Below, piece after piece: positions 1-8,386 of a stretch of DNA of 64,000 nucleotides. The notes below the pieces were generated by a model. That model was given only the letters and a program-made list of their open reading frames with translations, ran no database searches and was not told the origin of the DNA. Location of the stretch: contig NZ_JAPNLE010000001.1 of NCBI RefSeq assembly GCF_026627925.1, positions 496,001-560,000 of the forward strand, in the 5' to 3' direction. Made by a program: the position numbers and the translations under genes. This DNA is from Cupriavidus sp. D39. Its GTDB lineage: Bacteria; Pseudomonadota; Gammaproteobacteria; Burkholderiales; Burkholderiaceae. Numbering within the stretch: the stretch's first letter is position 1; each line of letters starts with the position of its first letter.

Positions 1-1
1 G

Positions 2-1528
2 CGTGTGGCAGCGCAGCGGCTCGCGATCGAACTGCTCGAACGTCTGAAAACCTTGATCGACCTCGGTCTCGGCTATCTTGCGCTGGACCGTGCGACGCCA
101 ACGCTGTCCTCCGGAGAACTGCAACGGCTGCGGCTCGCGACGCAGTTGTCGTCACAACTATTCGGCGTTGTTTACGTGCTCGACGAGCCGTCTGCCGGAC
201 TGCATCCCGCGGACGGCGATGCGTTGCTCGAAGCGTTGCAGCGCCTGAAGGCTGCGGGCAATTCCCTGTTCGTGGTCGAGCACGACATTGGCGTGATGCG
301 GCGCGCCGACTGGCTCGTCGACGTGGGCCCGGATGCCGGCGAGGCGGGCGGACGTGTGATCTACAGCGGACCACCCGCCGGCCTTGCAGATGTCGAAAAC
401 TCGCGCACACGCCGCTACCTGTTTGCGCAAGGCGAGTTAGAGGCGCAGGCGAGCGAGGCTGCGACCCGTCCGCGCCGCGAGTCCCGCGGCTGGCTGCGGC
501 TCGAAGACGTGACGCGCAACAATCTGCACAATCTTGCTGCGGATTTTCCACTGGGTTGCCTGACCACGGTAACGGGCATCTCGGGCTCCGGCAAGTCCAG
601 CCTCGTGAGCCAGGCGCTGACGGAGCTTGTGGCGGAACATCTCGGGCGCGCAGCCGATCTTGCCGAAGACGACGAAGTCGACCCGCTCTTTGCCACCCTG
701 CCCGTCACGACCGACGGGCGGATCACAGCCGGCATGGACAAGATCAAACGTCTCGTGCGCGTCGACCAGAAGCCGATTGGCCGTACGCCGCGCTCGAATC
801 TCGCGACCTATTGCGGGTTGTTCGACGCTGTGCGCAAGCTGTTCGCCGCGACTCCCGCTGCACGCAAGCATCGCTACAGCGCCGGCCGGTTCTCGTTCAA
901 CGTCGCGCAGGGGCGATGTCCGACGTGCGAGGGCGAAGGCTTCGTGATGGTCGAGCTGCTGTTTTTGCCCAGCGTCTACGCGCCCTGCTCGACCTGTCAG
1001 GGCAGCCGCTACAACCCGCAGACGCTCGAGATTCGCTGGCGCGAGCGCAATATTGCCGAGGTGCTGGCGATGACCGTGGACACCGCATGCGACTTCTTCG
1101 TCGACGAGGCGCAGGTGATGCGCTCACTGACTGGGCTCCGTGATATCGGCCTCGGCTATCTACGGCTTGGTCAGCCGGCCACCGAGCTCTCCGGAGGCGA
1201 AGCGCAACGCATCAAACTTGCGACCGAGTTGCAGCGTGCGCAACGCGGGGATACGCTCTACATCCTCGACGAGCCGACGACCGGTCTGCATCCAGCCGAC
1301 ACCGATCGCCTGATGGTGCATCTGCATGGGCTCATCGATGCCGGCAATACTGTGGTGCTGGTCGAGCACGACATGCGTGTCGCGGCGCAAAGCGACTGGA
1401 TCCTCGACATCGGCCCGGGTGCGGGAGAAAGCGGCGGGAGGATCGTTGTGAGTGGCGTGCCGGAGACGGTGGCGCTCGCCGTGGACAGTCGTACCGCGAG
1501 CTATCTGCGGGCCGTGATATTTCGTTGA
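2..1528 (+). CDS. Excinuclease ABC subunit A-like ATPase (UvrA family), 5' end outside window
   Basis: C-terminal ~508 residues of a UvrA-family DNA-damage recognition ATPase; the frame is open at the left edge. It contains the end of the first ABC module (LSSGELQRLRLATQL signature, LDEPSAGLHP Walker B, VVEHD switch) and the whole second module: Walker A GSGKSSL near residue 198, a zinc module with CPTC and CSTC pairs around residues 300-330, signature ELSGGEAQRIKLA, and LDEPTTGLHP. Canonical UvrA acts with UvrB and UvrC in nucleotide excision repair. The divergent wording suggests a second, UvrA2-like paralogue, but the missing N-terminus prevents a firm choice. Confidence 0.93.
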   Translation, partial: RVAAQRLAIELLERLKTLIDLGLGYLALDRATPTLSSGELQRLRLATQLSSQLFGVVYVLDEPSAGLHPADGDALLEALQRLKAAGNSLFVVEHDIGVMRRADWLVDVGPDAGEAGGRVIYSGPPAGLADVENSRTRRYLFAQGELEAQASEAATRPRRESRGWLRLEDVTRNNLHNLAADFPLGCLTTVTGISGSGKSSLVSQALTELVAEHLGRAADLAEDDEVDPLFATLPVTTDGRITAGMDKIKRLVRVDQKPIGRTPRSNLATYCGLFDAVRKLFAATPAARKHRYSAGRFSFNVAQGRCPTCEGEGFVMVELLFLPSVYAPCSTCQGSRYNPQTLEIRWRERNIAEVLAMTVDTACDFFVDEAQVMRSLTGLRDIGLGYLRLGQPATELSGGEAQRIKLATELQRAQRGDTLYILDEPTTGLHPADTDRLMVHLHGLIDAGNTVVLVEHDMRVAAQSDWILDIGPGAGESGGRIVVSGVPETVALAVDSRTASYLRAVIFR

Positions 1529-1680
1529 TTTCGTTGATCTGGTGGGTCGGCGGGGCACGCCGAAAACGCTTTGATGGGACCGCGTTCGGCCACGAGCCGT
1601 CATTGGCTCACATCAACCATTCGACATCCGGGAGGCAGTTCGACTCCTGAAAGCGGTCGCCCAAGGGCGAACTTGGACGA

Positions 1681-2196
1681 TTGCTCATTTTTGATGCGGA
1701 GAAGCTACTGCCCTTGACGCAGCGCATTAGCACCATCGCCGCGATCGGCGCCGCCCTCACCTTTTCCGCCTCGCCCGCGTCAGCGCTCGGCGTCCTCGCC
1801 TACGGCGACGAGCCGGTGGGTGATCCCGGCGGCGTCGTGCAGGATCTGATTTCGACTGAGTTCGAGCGCTTTTTTAGTGCTGCCGGGACGGTCCTGGTGA
1901 TTCACTACGATACGGTACAGCTGGGAATGGACCGCGTGTGCCACGCCACCGTCGGCATCAGCGCGGCACCCGAGGCCGGAGCCACCGCACGGCTTCCCGC
2001 TTGGCGTTTCAACGCGACCCGCTTGATCCGGAACCATGGGAATGTTGACGTGGCTGGCAGACGTGAGTGCCTCACCAGCGCGATACACGAGGCCGCACGA
2101 AACATGATGCAGGTGCCAATCCCCGAGTTGGCAACGCGCAGCAAGGCCTCGCTTGTCGGGGCGCGCAACGCCAAGCGTGCCGGACGGGACATTTGA
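1681..2196 (+). CDS. Hypothetical secreted protein
   Basis: Unrecognised protein of up to 171 residues. A signal peptide is visible (basic QR, hydrophobic stretch IAAIGAALTF, then SASPASA as a likely cleavage site near residue 36), so export to the periplasm or beyond is inferred. The two cysteines in the mature part, in DRVCHA and RRECLT, could pair. Two TTG starts are possible, at 1681 and 1714; the second lies 12 bases after a GGAG and puts the signal peptide right at the N-terminus. No known domain was recognised. Confidence 0.5.
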   Translation: MLIFDAEKLLPLTQRISTIAAIGAALTFSASPASALGVLAYGDEPVGDPGGVVQDLISTEFERFFSAAGTVLVIHYDTVQLGMDRVCHATVGISAAPEAGATARLPAWRFNATRLIRNHGNVDVAGRRECLTSAIHEAARNMMQVPIPELATRSKASLVGARNAKRAGRDI

Positions 2197-2274
2197 CGGC
2201 CCCCGGCTGCCCGGCCTTGACTTCGAGCCTGCCCCTGTAGATTGGATGTATATTCCATCACCCCCGTGCTTCCG

Positions 2275-2782
2275 ATGCAGGCCCACCCCACGCAACTCAG
2301 CCTCTTCGATGAAATCGCTCGCGCAACCGTCGCGCGGTCGCCGGCTCGCCCATTGGTGCTGATGGCCTGCTCGGCCACGAAGCTCAACCGCCCTGCCCCG
2401 CCATGGATCTGTATCGCGGCGTCATGTATGAAACGTTTCGCGCGCATGTGCGAGCTGATGCGCAGCCCCAGGTCATCATCCTCTCCGCGCAGCATGGCTT
2501 TATCCGCCCACCGCTCCTCGGCCGCGCGTATCACCCGACGGTAGTGCATGCCACCGGCGAGGAAGACCGGGCCGACCCGGTCGGGCCACGCCGCACCGGC
2601 CATCGCCGTCGACAGGCCCGAGAGCATGATCTCCGCGCGAACCGCGGTCATACGGGCATCGTAGGGGGCAATCTCCGCATCCGGCTGGCGCATAAGGTTG
2701 GTGCTGGCAGTGCGCCGACGATCATGGAAACCAGCGGTGGCACCGGGATGCAGCGCTCCCACCTCGGCCAGTATCTGGCCTA
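2275..2782 (+). pseudogene. DUF6884-like gene disrupted by an internal inversion and a frameshift
   Basis: The plus strand from ATG 2275 encodes the family-like N-terminal half (PLVLMACSATKLNRPAP, then after a one-base shift near 2395-2402, MDLYRGVMYETFRAHV and VIILSAQHGF). The next part is on the minus strand, read from about 2687 down to 2509 (PDAEIAPYDARMTAVRAE, then VGPVFLAGGMHYRRVIRAA). The C-terminus returns to the plus strand after 2690 (PTIMETSGGTGMQRSHLG, stop at 2782). Re-inverting 2509-2686 restores one open frame apart from the single frameshift. DUF6884-type proteins are uncharacterised and often plasmid- or phage-borne; the family call is from memory of the motif order. Confidence 0.7.
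2498..2697. repeat. Imperfect 11-bp inverted repeats at the ends of the inverted segment
   Basis: The left arm CTTTATCCGCC (2498-2508) and right arm GGCGCATAAGG (2687-2697) are inverted and match at 9 of 11 positions. They sit exactly at the two ends of the segment whose reading direction is flipped inside the DUF6884-like gene, so they are the likely crossover sites. Confidence 0.7.
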
Positions 2783-2784
2783 AC

Positions 2785-2943
2785 CAATGATGCCAACCAG
2801 ACACAGCGGCATGTTGGCAAAAGAAGCGGCGACCCGGTCGCCCTTGAGTTGCTTCCTCAACACGGTCTTACCATGCCTCGTTAACACCATGCACCTGAAA
2901 TACAGTTTTCGCCAAGTCGATACCAACGGTCGTGATCTTCATG
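2785..2943 (-). pseudogene. IS110-family transposase, N-terminal remnant
   Basis: Read from ATG 2943, the minus strand gives MKITTVGIDLAKTVFQVHG, the typical start of IS110-type DEDD transposases including the first catalytic Asp. One extra G after the codons for VNE shifts the frame, and the next frame continues GKTVLRKQLKGDRVAASFAN and MPLCLVG. Only about 53 of the usual ~330 residues remain. The remnant abuts the end of the DUF6884-like pseudogene. Confidence 0.75.
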
Positions 2944-3064
2944 TCGAACGCTCCTCCTTCTTACAGTAGGTTACGCAACCCTTCCACTATCGCATCTCTG
3001 ACGCGATTGGGTTGTGAGTTGGGGGCGTCCATACCAATGGATCCCGGCGTGCCCAATTCAGGCA

Positions 3065-3088
3065 CTAAATGTGGTCCACCACATTTAG
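3065..3088. repeat. Perfect 11-bp inverted repeat
   Basis: CTAAATGTGGT, two bases, then its exact reverse complement ACCACATTTAG. It lies in a gene-free stretch between the IS110 and IS91 remnants. It could be an operator-like palindrome or part of a lost element end; no T-run follows, so a terminator is less likely. Confidence 0.5.
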
Positions 3089-3289
3089 CAGAGGTTCCTT
3101 GGTTAGCGGTCGCGGCCGCTGCGTATGAACAGCCCCTGCGGAGAGCACGCGACCGGTAGCCAAAAAACCGTTTGTGCTAAACCGCTCCACGGGCGGTAGC
3201 GTCTATGGGCATTGAAAGGTCGCCGCGATGATCCGGCGCGATCCACACGCGTAAGCCGCCCACGGGACTGCGGTGAAGTGAGGATGGCG

Positions 3290-3877
3290 ATCGTGCGATG
3301 CCAGTGTAAGGGTGGACATCGCGAGATGAATCGGGCAGCTTTCAGACATTTCCATGCAGAAAGACCTGGATGGAGCAAGCCCGGGCGCGTTGCCCGCAGG
3401 AATAATGGACACGTGGTCGAGGGCAATGCCAACAGATCAGTGAACATGGTGAGGGGCGGCGCACGCGGAAGTGCACCCGGCAGGAACGTTTCGATGCATA
3501 CCATGTGACCCTTGGCGCAGATGGGGCAATCGTGTAGCGACCTGCCGGTGAGTCGCTGGTAACGGTCACGGTAGTCGTCCATGACGCTGGAGGTGTCGTC
3601 CGCTGGGGCCACGACGCCGAGCAGCCGGCGGCAGGCGGCAGGCGGCAGGCGGCAAGCTTGGCTGCTCGGTGGCGATTGGCCAGCAGGCCGTAACTGCGGA
3701 TGTGCTTGAAGCCGTCGGGCAGGACGTGCAGCAGGAAGCGGCGGATGAAATTCGTCGGCCGCGAGCGACATGGTCCGGCTTGCGGCCCCATGTTTGTAGT
3801 CCTTCCAGTAGGCTGACCAGAACCATGACGCGGGTGTCCGCTTTCGAGAAGGCCACGAGTCGCTCAGGCATTCGCAT
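3290..3877 (-). pseudogene. IS91-family (Y2) transposase, C-terminal remnant
   Basis: Pieces in different minus-strand frames join to give the usual IS91 C-terminal order: SAYWKDYKHGAASRTMSLAA, DEFIRRFLLHVLPDGFKHIR, YGLLANRHRAAKLAACRRLL, then DDYRDRYQRLTGRSLHDCPI and CAKGHMVCIETFLPG with its CxxC pair. The catalytic N-terminal part is gone. One frameshift comes from expansion of a 7-base repeat (3627-3654). It overlaps the 3' end of psiE by about 14 bases, so the deletion junction lies there. Confidence 0.7.
3627..3654. repeat. GGCGGCA x4 tandem repeat
   Basis: Four perfect copies of a 7-base unit inside the IS91 remnant. Two copies would keep the reading frame through the KLAACRRLLG region; four copies add 14 bases and break it, which looks like replication slippage. 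Confidence 0.85.
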
Positions 3878-4430
3878 CCTGATCGTTGCCGTCCCGTTCG
3901 ATGCCTCGTTGATGCGCCGCCTTCATGGGCGCAGATTTGCCTTGTTCAGCCATCGCGGCATCAACCGGGTCGTCGCGCTGGCGCATCAGCCAGTAAACGA
4001 TGCCAAGCGCAACCAATGCAGCCGCAAGAGCGGCGATATGCGCGGGCGGCGTGGCCGGGTCGAGAATGATGAATTTGCGCGCTATCGCCAACAGGGCAAT
4101 GAGGATGACGGTCTTGACTTGGACAATGTGGTCGCGCCGCACCATAACCCTGGTGATTGAATGCTTGAATTCCATTGCGATCAGCAGTGTCATGACCATG
4201 CCGAACACCGATTGAAACGTCCCATGATCCAGCGGGTTCAGTGCGCCCGACATAAGCAACATGGCGACCGCGCGTATCAGTTGCCAAAGCGATACGACAA
4301 TGATCACTGAAACCACTGCGCTCAGGATGTGGGCAACGATCTGCTCGAAGCGCTCATAGAAGCTCAGAACGCGCCACTGCAGCCGATATGCATCGAGATC
4401 CTTGCGCAGGCCGCCTCTTTCATTCCTCAT
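3864..4430 (-). CDS. psiE: PsiE-family membrane protein
   Basis: A 188-residue protein of the phosphate-starvation-inducible PsiE family. The hydrophobic segments IVAHILSAVVSVIIVVSLWQ, VFGMVMTLLIAMEF, VILIALLAIARKFIIL and HIAALAAALVALGIVYWLM give four likely inner-membrane helices. The motif AMEFKHSITRVMVRRDHIVQ, followed by VKTVILIALLAIARKFI, is characteristic of the family. The molecular function is unknown; the name comes from phosphate-regulated expression in E. coli. The charged C-terminus (HQRGIERDGNDQDANA) may be altered, since it runs into the IS91 remnant. No pho box was identified. Confidence 0.85.
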   Translation of the reverse strand: MRNERGGLRKDLDAYRLQWRVLSFYERFEQIVAHILSAVVSVIIVVSLWQLIRAVAMLLMSGALNPLDHGTFQSVFGMVMTLLIAMEFKHSITRVMVRRDHIVQVKTVILIALLAIARKFIILDPATPPAHIAALAAALVALGIVYWLMRQRDDPVDAAMAEQGKSAPMKAAHQRGIERDGNDQDANA

Positions 4431-4529
4431 GGTTCACCCTTCCAGATAGTTAGACATCGACGGAGCGGATTGAGAGGGAAGCCGGGGGCATGAGCCTCTC
4501 CGGGCTGGGATTAGGGCTTCCTTAACATA

Positions 4530-4735
4530 TTAGGGTGCGGAATCCGCAAAGTCATTTAAAATTCCATATCCGGCTTTTGATATCGGCACGCCGTGCACAC
4601 GCTCGCCCATCCAGCGGCGCAAGGACGAATGCGCCATCGGCCGGCCGAAGAGAAGGCCCTGCGCAAGGCGTACTCCCTGGCAATAAGCCTAGCCCGCTGG
4701 TCCTCGGTTTCCACGCTCTCGGCTATGTCTTGACC
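4530..4735 (-). pseudogene. EAL-domain C-terminal fragment
   Basis: The minus strand gives DIAESVETEDQRARLIA and, after a one-base shift, VRLAQGLLFGRPMAHSSL and RRWMGERVHG before a stop at 4530. This matches the end of cyclic-di-GMP phosphodiesterase EAL domains (the AEGVET, AQGYLFGRP region). It is probably the detached 3' end of the dCache-PAS gene at 5499-6752, which lies on the same strand and lacks its output domains. Confidence 0.7.
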
Positions 4736-4741
4736 TTTTCG

Positions 4742-5395
4742 ATGCGACTCGGCACTGCAACGCCGGGCTCCGCAACGCGCGAGGTCGTTGTAGACATCGA
4801 TCCGCTAGCAGAGCATCCGCCGCATGACATTGAGAGGTACCACGTGCTCTCCGCGCCGAGTCGCGTTCATGTTCCTCAGCGCACCACCGAAGGACTGGCG
4901 GAGGCGCTCGCCAATGGCACACAAACGCGTGCATTCGAGAAGCTTCTGGAACGCTTGGCGGAACATCAACTCGTCAAGCTCGCACATGCCATGAGCATTA
5001 CCCTTGCGCCGTGCTCGACCATGTCGCCACTTGAGGCGCGAGCATCGATCGACAAGGTGCTCGACGGGCAGCCGCAGCAAATTTGGCGCATGGTCACGTT
5101 CGTGGTTCAGGGCTTGAAGGAAGCAATGATCAAGGGAAACTTGGAGGCCATTGTCCCGGTGCTTGACGGTCTAATTGCCCATGATGCTCAATCGGCGAGC
5201 GGCTTGTCGCGGCAGGCCGACGCGACTTTGGTCTTGGCCAAAGCCGCATTGGGCGCGCAGATAGAAGAAGACTGCGCGGCAGGATTGCTCACAGAGGTGC
5301 GGATCGCAGAACTCATGGGTAGAGGTCCGGGCCTCCACATCGTGGGCCATGCTGTGCTGGCTCCAGTGCTTGAAGGTCTTGGTGTGGCCGCGTAG
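4742..5395 (+). CDS. Hypothetical protein of unknown family
   Basis: An unrecognised protein of about 217 residues from ATG 4742; the frame is open further upstream to 4535, but that part overlaps the EAL remnant and does not look coding. It is largely predicted helical (e.g. AFEKLLERLAEHQLVKLAHA; QIWRMVTFVVQGLKEAMI; VLAKAALGAQIEEDCAAGLL), without a signal peptide or membrane segment. It lies on the opposite strand between the two halves of the broken dCache/EAL gene. No clear Shine-Dalgarno was found, so the start is uncertain. Confidence 0.45.
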   Translation: MRLGTATPGSATREVVVDIDPLAEHPPHDIERYHVLSAPSRVHVPQRTTEGLAEALANGTQTRAFEKLLERLAEHQLVKLAHAMSITLAPCSTMSPLEARASIDKVLDGQPQQIWRMVTFVVQGLKEAMIKGNLEAIVPVLDGLIAHDAQSASGLSRQADATLVLAKAALGAQIEEDCAAGLLTEVRIAELMGRGPGLHIVGHAVLAPVLEGLGVAA

Positions 5396-5498
5396 GTGAT
5401 TACAAGCCGTCAACACAACGCCCACATTACCGACTCACGGTAAGTTCTGTATCGCTGGCACCCTTGGTATGGTCGCAGGGCATGGATTTTCAACACGG

Positions 5499-6752
5499 TC
5501 ACGAAGAATGGGGAGATCGTTCTGCGCTGTGCGCTGGACTCGCGCGAGCGGTCGCATCGGGGGAGGGACGGCGGCCCTGATACAGGTGGTTGATAAATTG
5601 CTGCGGTGTAGCGCCGCGCAATTCCCCGAGCGAGACGCCGAGCAAGCTGCAGAGCGCCGGATTGGCGTCATCGATCACGAGATTCCTGTCGAAGACACCA
5701 ATGCCTTCGTCAACGGCAAGAAAGAGCGCATGGAGATGCTGCTTTCTCTCATTCAGGCTGCGGGTCACCACTGCTTCCCGGTCTGCCGGCAAGGCCAGAT
5801 TTTTGATGGCCTTTGCCTGGCGGAACTGGAAGTAGACAATAAGCGCAGAAATGGCGCTCGCGAGCATGACAATCACCATCAGTCTGCTCCGGTACGCCGC
5901 CAAGGCCTCATGCACGTTGTAGCCCACCACCACGGCGAGATCGCCCCGTGACAGCCGTTGGATGCCGAATATGCGCTCGATGCCGTCGATGGGGCTCTCA
6001 CCAATGACTTGCGCGTCTCCGGGCCCGGAGAGGGCTTTTCGGACTTCGGAGCTTGCCGGCACGAACTGCCCAGGCGTGGCGCTCGACCCGCTCGAGCGCG
6101 CCCGGAATATAAAGTCTTCAGTGCCGAGCACCCCGATCACGCCTTTGTTACCGAGGTAAATACTCTTGTAGACATTGGTTAGCGAGAGCGGATCGAGCGA
6201 TACCACCACGACTCCGCGGAAACGCCCGTTCGGCGCGACGATGCCTTTGGATAGCTGCACCACCCAGCGTCCGGAGATGCGGCCGACCAGGGGCTTGCTC
6301 ACATACAGTGTCGGCCGGGGATTGTCGATGTGAACGCGAAAATGCGCGCGGTCGGATAGGTCCAGCGGCTCAAACGCTGGATTGGTGGAAGCCCTAATGC
6401 GCCCTGTCTCGTCCAGGACCGCCGTCTGCAGGAACGGCTCGGTGGCGAGATCGCCGTTGCGGGTCCATTCTGCAAGCGGCAATTCAGGGCCTAGCTCAAT
6501 CACAGCACCCCCGATCAGTGAGGTCAATTGGTCCGCTTCCATCATCGTTCGTTCGACACTCTGGCCGATCGCGAAGGCGAGCCGACTGGCATCGGCATTG
6601 ATTCGGCCGATGGAGGTACCTCTGTCCCAGCCTGCCCACAACGCTACGGCGACCCAGATGCCTACAATCAGTGCGATGGCGGTCCCCAGGGGCATGAACA
6701 AGCGCTGCCGGATGGCGGCAGCCGCTGCGGGCCGATAGGTTTCCAGTCTCAT
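5499..6752 (-). pseudogene. dCache-PAS sensor, C-terminally truncated diguanylate cyclase/phosphodiesterase
   Basis: From ATG 6752: a basic N-terminus, a membrane helix at about residues 20-43 (LGTAIALIVGIWVAVALW), a periplasmic dCache-like sensor (~45-280; PTLYVSKPLVGRISGRWVVQ is typical), a second helix (MVIVMLASAISALIVYFQF), then a PAS start (ALFLAVDEGIGVFDRNLV, DDANPALCSLLGVSLGEL). The sequence then turns into Pro/Ser/Arg-rich text and stops at 417 residues, where GGDEF or EAL output domains would be expected. An EAL tail sits about 760 bases downstream on the same strand. The gene appears split by replacement of its middle. Confidence 0.75.
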
Positions 6753-7165
6753 GGCGTTCGGTTTGATATTAAGGTGTGAATGCGAGGCGCGACGGACGCA
6801 CTAGCGGCGGAAACCCTCGGGCAAAAAGCGTATGAGACGCAGGTGGGGCTTAACTATGCGCAGCCTCGAAAGCCGATCGTCGCACAGGCGGCCGAACGCT
6901 GTATCGGCTTTGCCATGTGCAACTGATGCGCGGCTGTTCCTATGTTTCTTGCGCCTCCAGGGCGCAATCGGCATGCACTAAGTGTGGAGTCGGAAACAGT
7001 ACCAGTTGCAGCAAAACCGACAGTATCAGATGGCTTTGTTAGTTCCTCCGTTGGTGTGACGGCCACTCTGAGGCCTTGCCGCGAAAAAAGGCGGACGCAA
7101 GCACGCAGGCGCCTCAGGAGACGGGCAAGCGCCGGCCGAGGCATTGAAGCGGCAGTTGCAGGAAC
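6753..7165. other. Gene-free stretch
   Basis: No convincing coding sequence. A 9-bp inverted repeat AAAGCCGAT/ATCGGCTTT occupies 6869-6877 and 6903-6911 with a 25-base spacer, too wide for a clear terminator. The segment separates the dCache remnant from the sigma-54 regulator remnant. Confidence 0.5.
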
Positions 7166-7618
7166 TGCGCTAATTTTCGGCTGGGCTTCCAACTGGACGA
7201 GACGGGGCTGCTGGCAGCGGCGCAGCCAGTTCTCACGTCCTATGCCTGGCCGGGCAATGTGCGCGAACTCGAGAATATCTGCGAACGGATGGCGGCGTTC
7301 TTCTCCCAGTGGGAAGACAAGGAAAAGATCGCCTTCGACGAACTGCACCATGACTGCCCGGAACTCTATAGCCCCAATGCTGGCCAGACCGACCAAGGCG
7401 GCGCCGGACAGCCGCGCGAGCGGGCACTGACGGTGCTGGCACTATGCGGCGGCAATCGCCAGGAGGCGGCCCGTCGCCTCGGCGTCAGCCCGCCACGCTA
7501 TAGCGCTGGCTGCGGGAAGCTGACACAACGGCTGCGGCTATTCCCCCGTGAACGCTGCCGGCCGCCGCTGCTGAAAGTGTGCCACGCCTTCCTTGAAATC
7601 CGCGCTCTGGATGCTTAG
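7166..7618 (+). pseudogene. Sigma-54-dependent regulator (PrpR-like), C-terminal fragment
   Basis: The plus frame reads RLGFQLDETGLLAAAQPVL, TSYAWPGNVRELENICERMA, then a Fis-type helix-turn-helix LTVLALCGGNRQEAARRLGV. The WPGNVREL motif is the end of the AAA+ sigma-54 interaction domain. The normal continuation of the recognition helix (RTTLWRRL-like) is lost through a shift (SPPRYSAGCGKL), and the AAA+ core and sensor domain are absent. The tail overlaps the end of the convergent crotonase gene. Such regulators often control propionate or fatty-acid genes, which fits the neighbouring acyl-CoA cluster. Confidence 0.7.
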
Positions 7619-8350
7619 GAACATTTCCTGGTTGGCATCCATAATCGCCTCGCCGAGGCTTTGATACGGGGTCTCCCACAGTTGCCGCTTCATCACGCGA
7701 ATCGAGCGCGGCGACACATTGTCGGCGAGATCGCGCGCGTAGCTGTGCGCCTGGGCCAGGAGCGCATCGGGCGGCGTGATCCGGTTGACCAGTCCCATGC
7801 GCAGCGCCTCTTCAGCCGTGACCTTGCGCGACGACAGCAGCAGATCCGCAGCATGCCCCGGGCCGACCACGCGCGGCAGTATCCACGCGATGCCGTGCTC
7901 GGCGATCAGGCCCCGCTTGGCGAAGGCGGTGCTGAAGACCGCAGTCTCGCTGGCGAAACGGATATCGCTGTAGAGCGCCATGATCAAGCCCAGCCCGGCG
8001 GCCGCGCCGTTGACGGCGGCAATGATTGGCTTCTGTACCGCCGGGAAGTAGGAATAGCGCGTTTGGTAATCGGCGCGGCGGTTCATATCAAAGGGGCGCA
8101 TCCACTTCTCCTCCCGAATATCGCCCGGAGGTAGCACTTCCAGCTCATCCATATCCATGCCCGCGCAAAACCCGCGCCCGGCGCCGGTCAGGACGATGGC
8201 ACGCACGTCGCGATCGCAGTCGGCCTGTTGCATTGCCTCGCGGATTTCCGCCTCCATGATCCGGGTCAGCGCGTTGAGGCGATCGGGGCGGTTGAAGGTG
8301 ATCTTGGCGACCAGGTCGCTGACTTCATACTTGACTTGCTCGTAGGCCAT
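7538..8350 (-). CDS. Enoyl-CoA hydratase/isomerase family protein
   Basis: A 270-residue crotonase-fold protein. N-terminal strand VAKITFNRPDRLNALTRIM, oxyanion-hole motif GAGRGFCAGMDMDELE, second oxyanion loop VNGAAAGLGLIMALYSDIRF, and LIAEHGIAWILPRVVGPG. It lacks the first hydratase glutamate (GLGL instead of a CEF-type motif) but keeps Glu in AEHG, so isomerase or another crotonase reaction is as likely as hydration. Start ATG 8350. It is the last gene of a minus-strand group with aldehyde dehydrogenase, a second crotonase and an acyl-CoA synthetase. Confidence 0.9.
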   Translation of the reverse strand: MAYEQVKYEVSDLVAKITFNRPDRLNALTRIMEAEIREAMQQADCDRDVRAIVLTGAGRGFCAGMDMDELEVLPPGDIREEKWMRPFDMNRRADYQTRYSYFPAVQKPIIAAVNGAAAGLGLIMALYSDIRFASETAVFSTAFAKRGLIAEHGIAWILPRVVGPGHAADLLLSSRKVTAEEALRMGLVNRITPPDALLAQAHSYARDLADNVSPRSIRVMKRQLWETPYQSLGEAIMDANQEMFLSIQSADFKEGVAHFQQRRPAAFTGE

Positions 8351-8386
8351 GACTGTGTCCTTGTGGTTGCATGCGCGTTGTGGTGT

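Noticed and set aside
3627..3654. Short tandem repeat as a possible CRISPR-like array
   Set aside because: The unit is 7 bases with no spacers; simple slippage repeat.
6869..6911. 9-bp inverted repeat as terminator
   Set aside because: The 25-base loop and absence of a T-run make termination unlikely.
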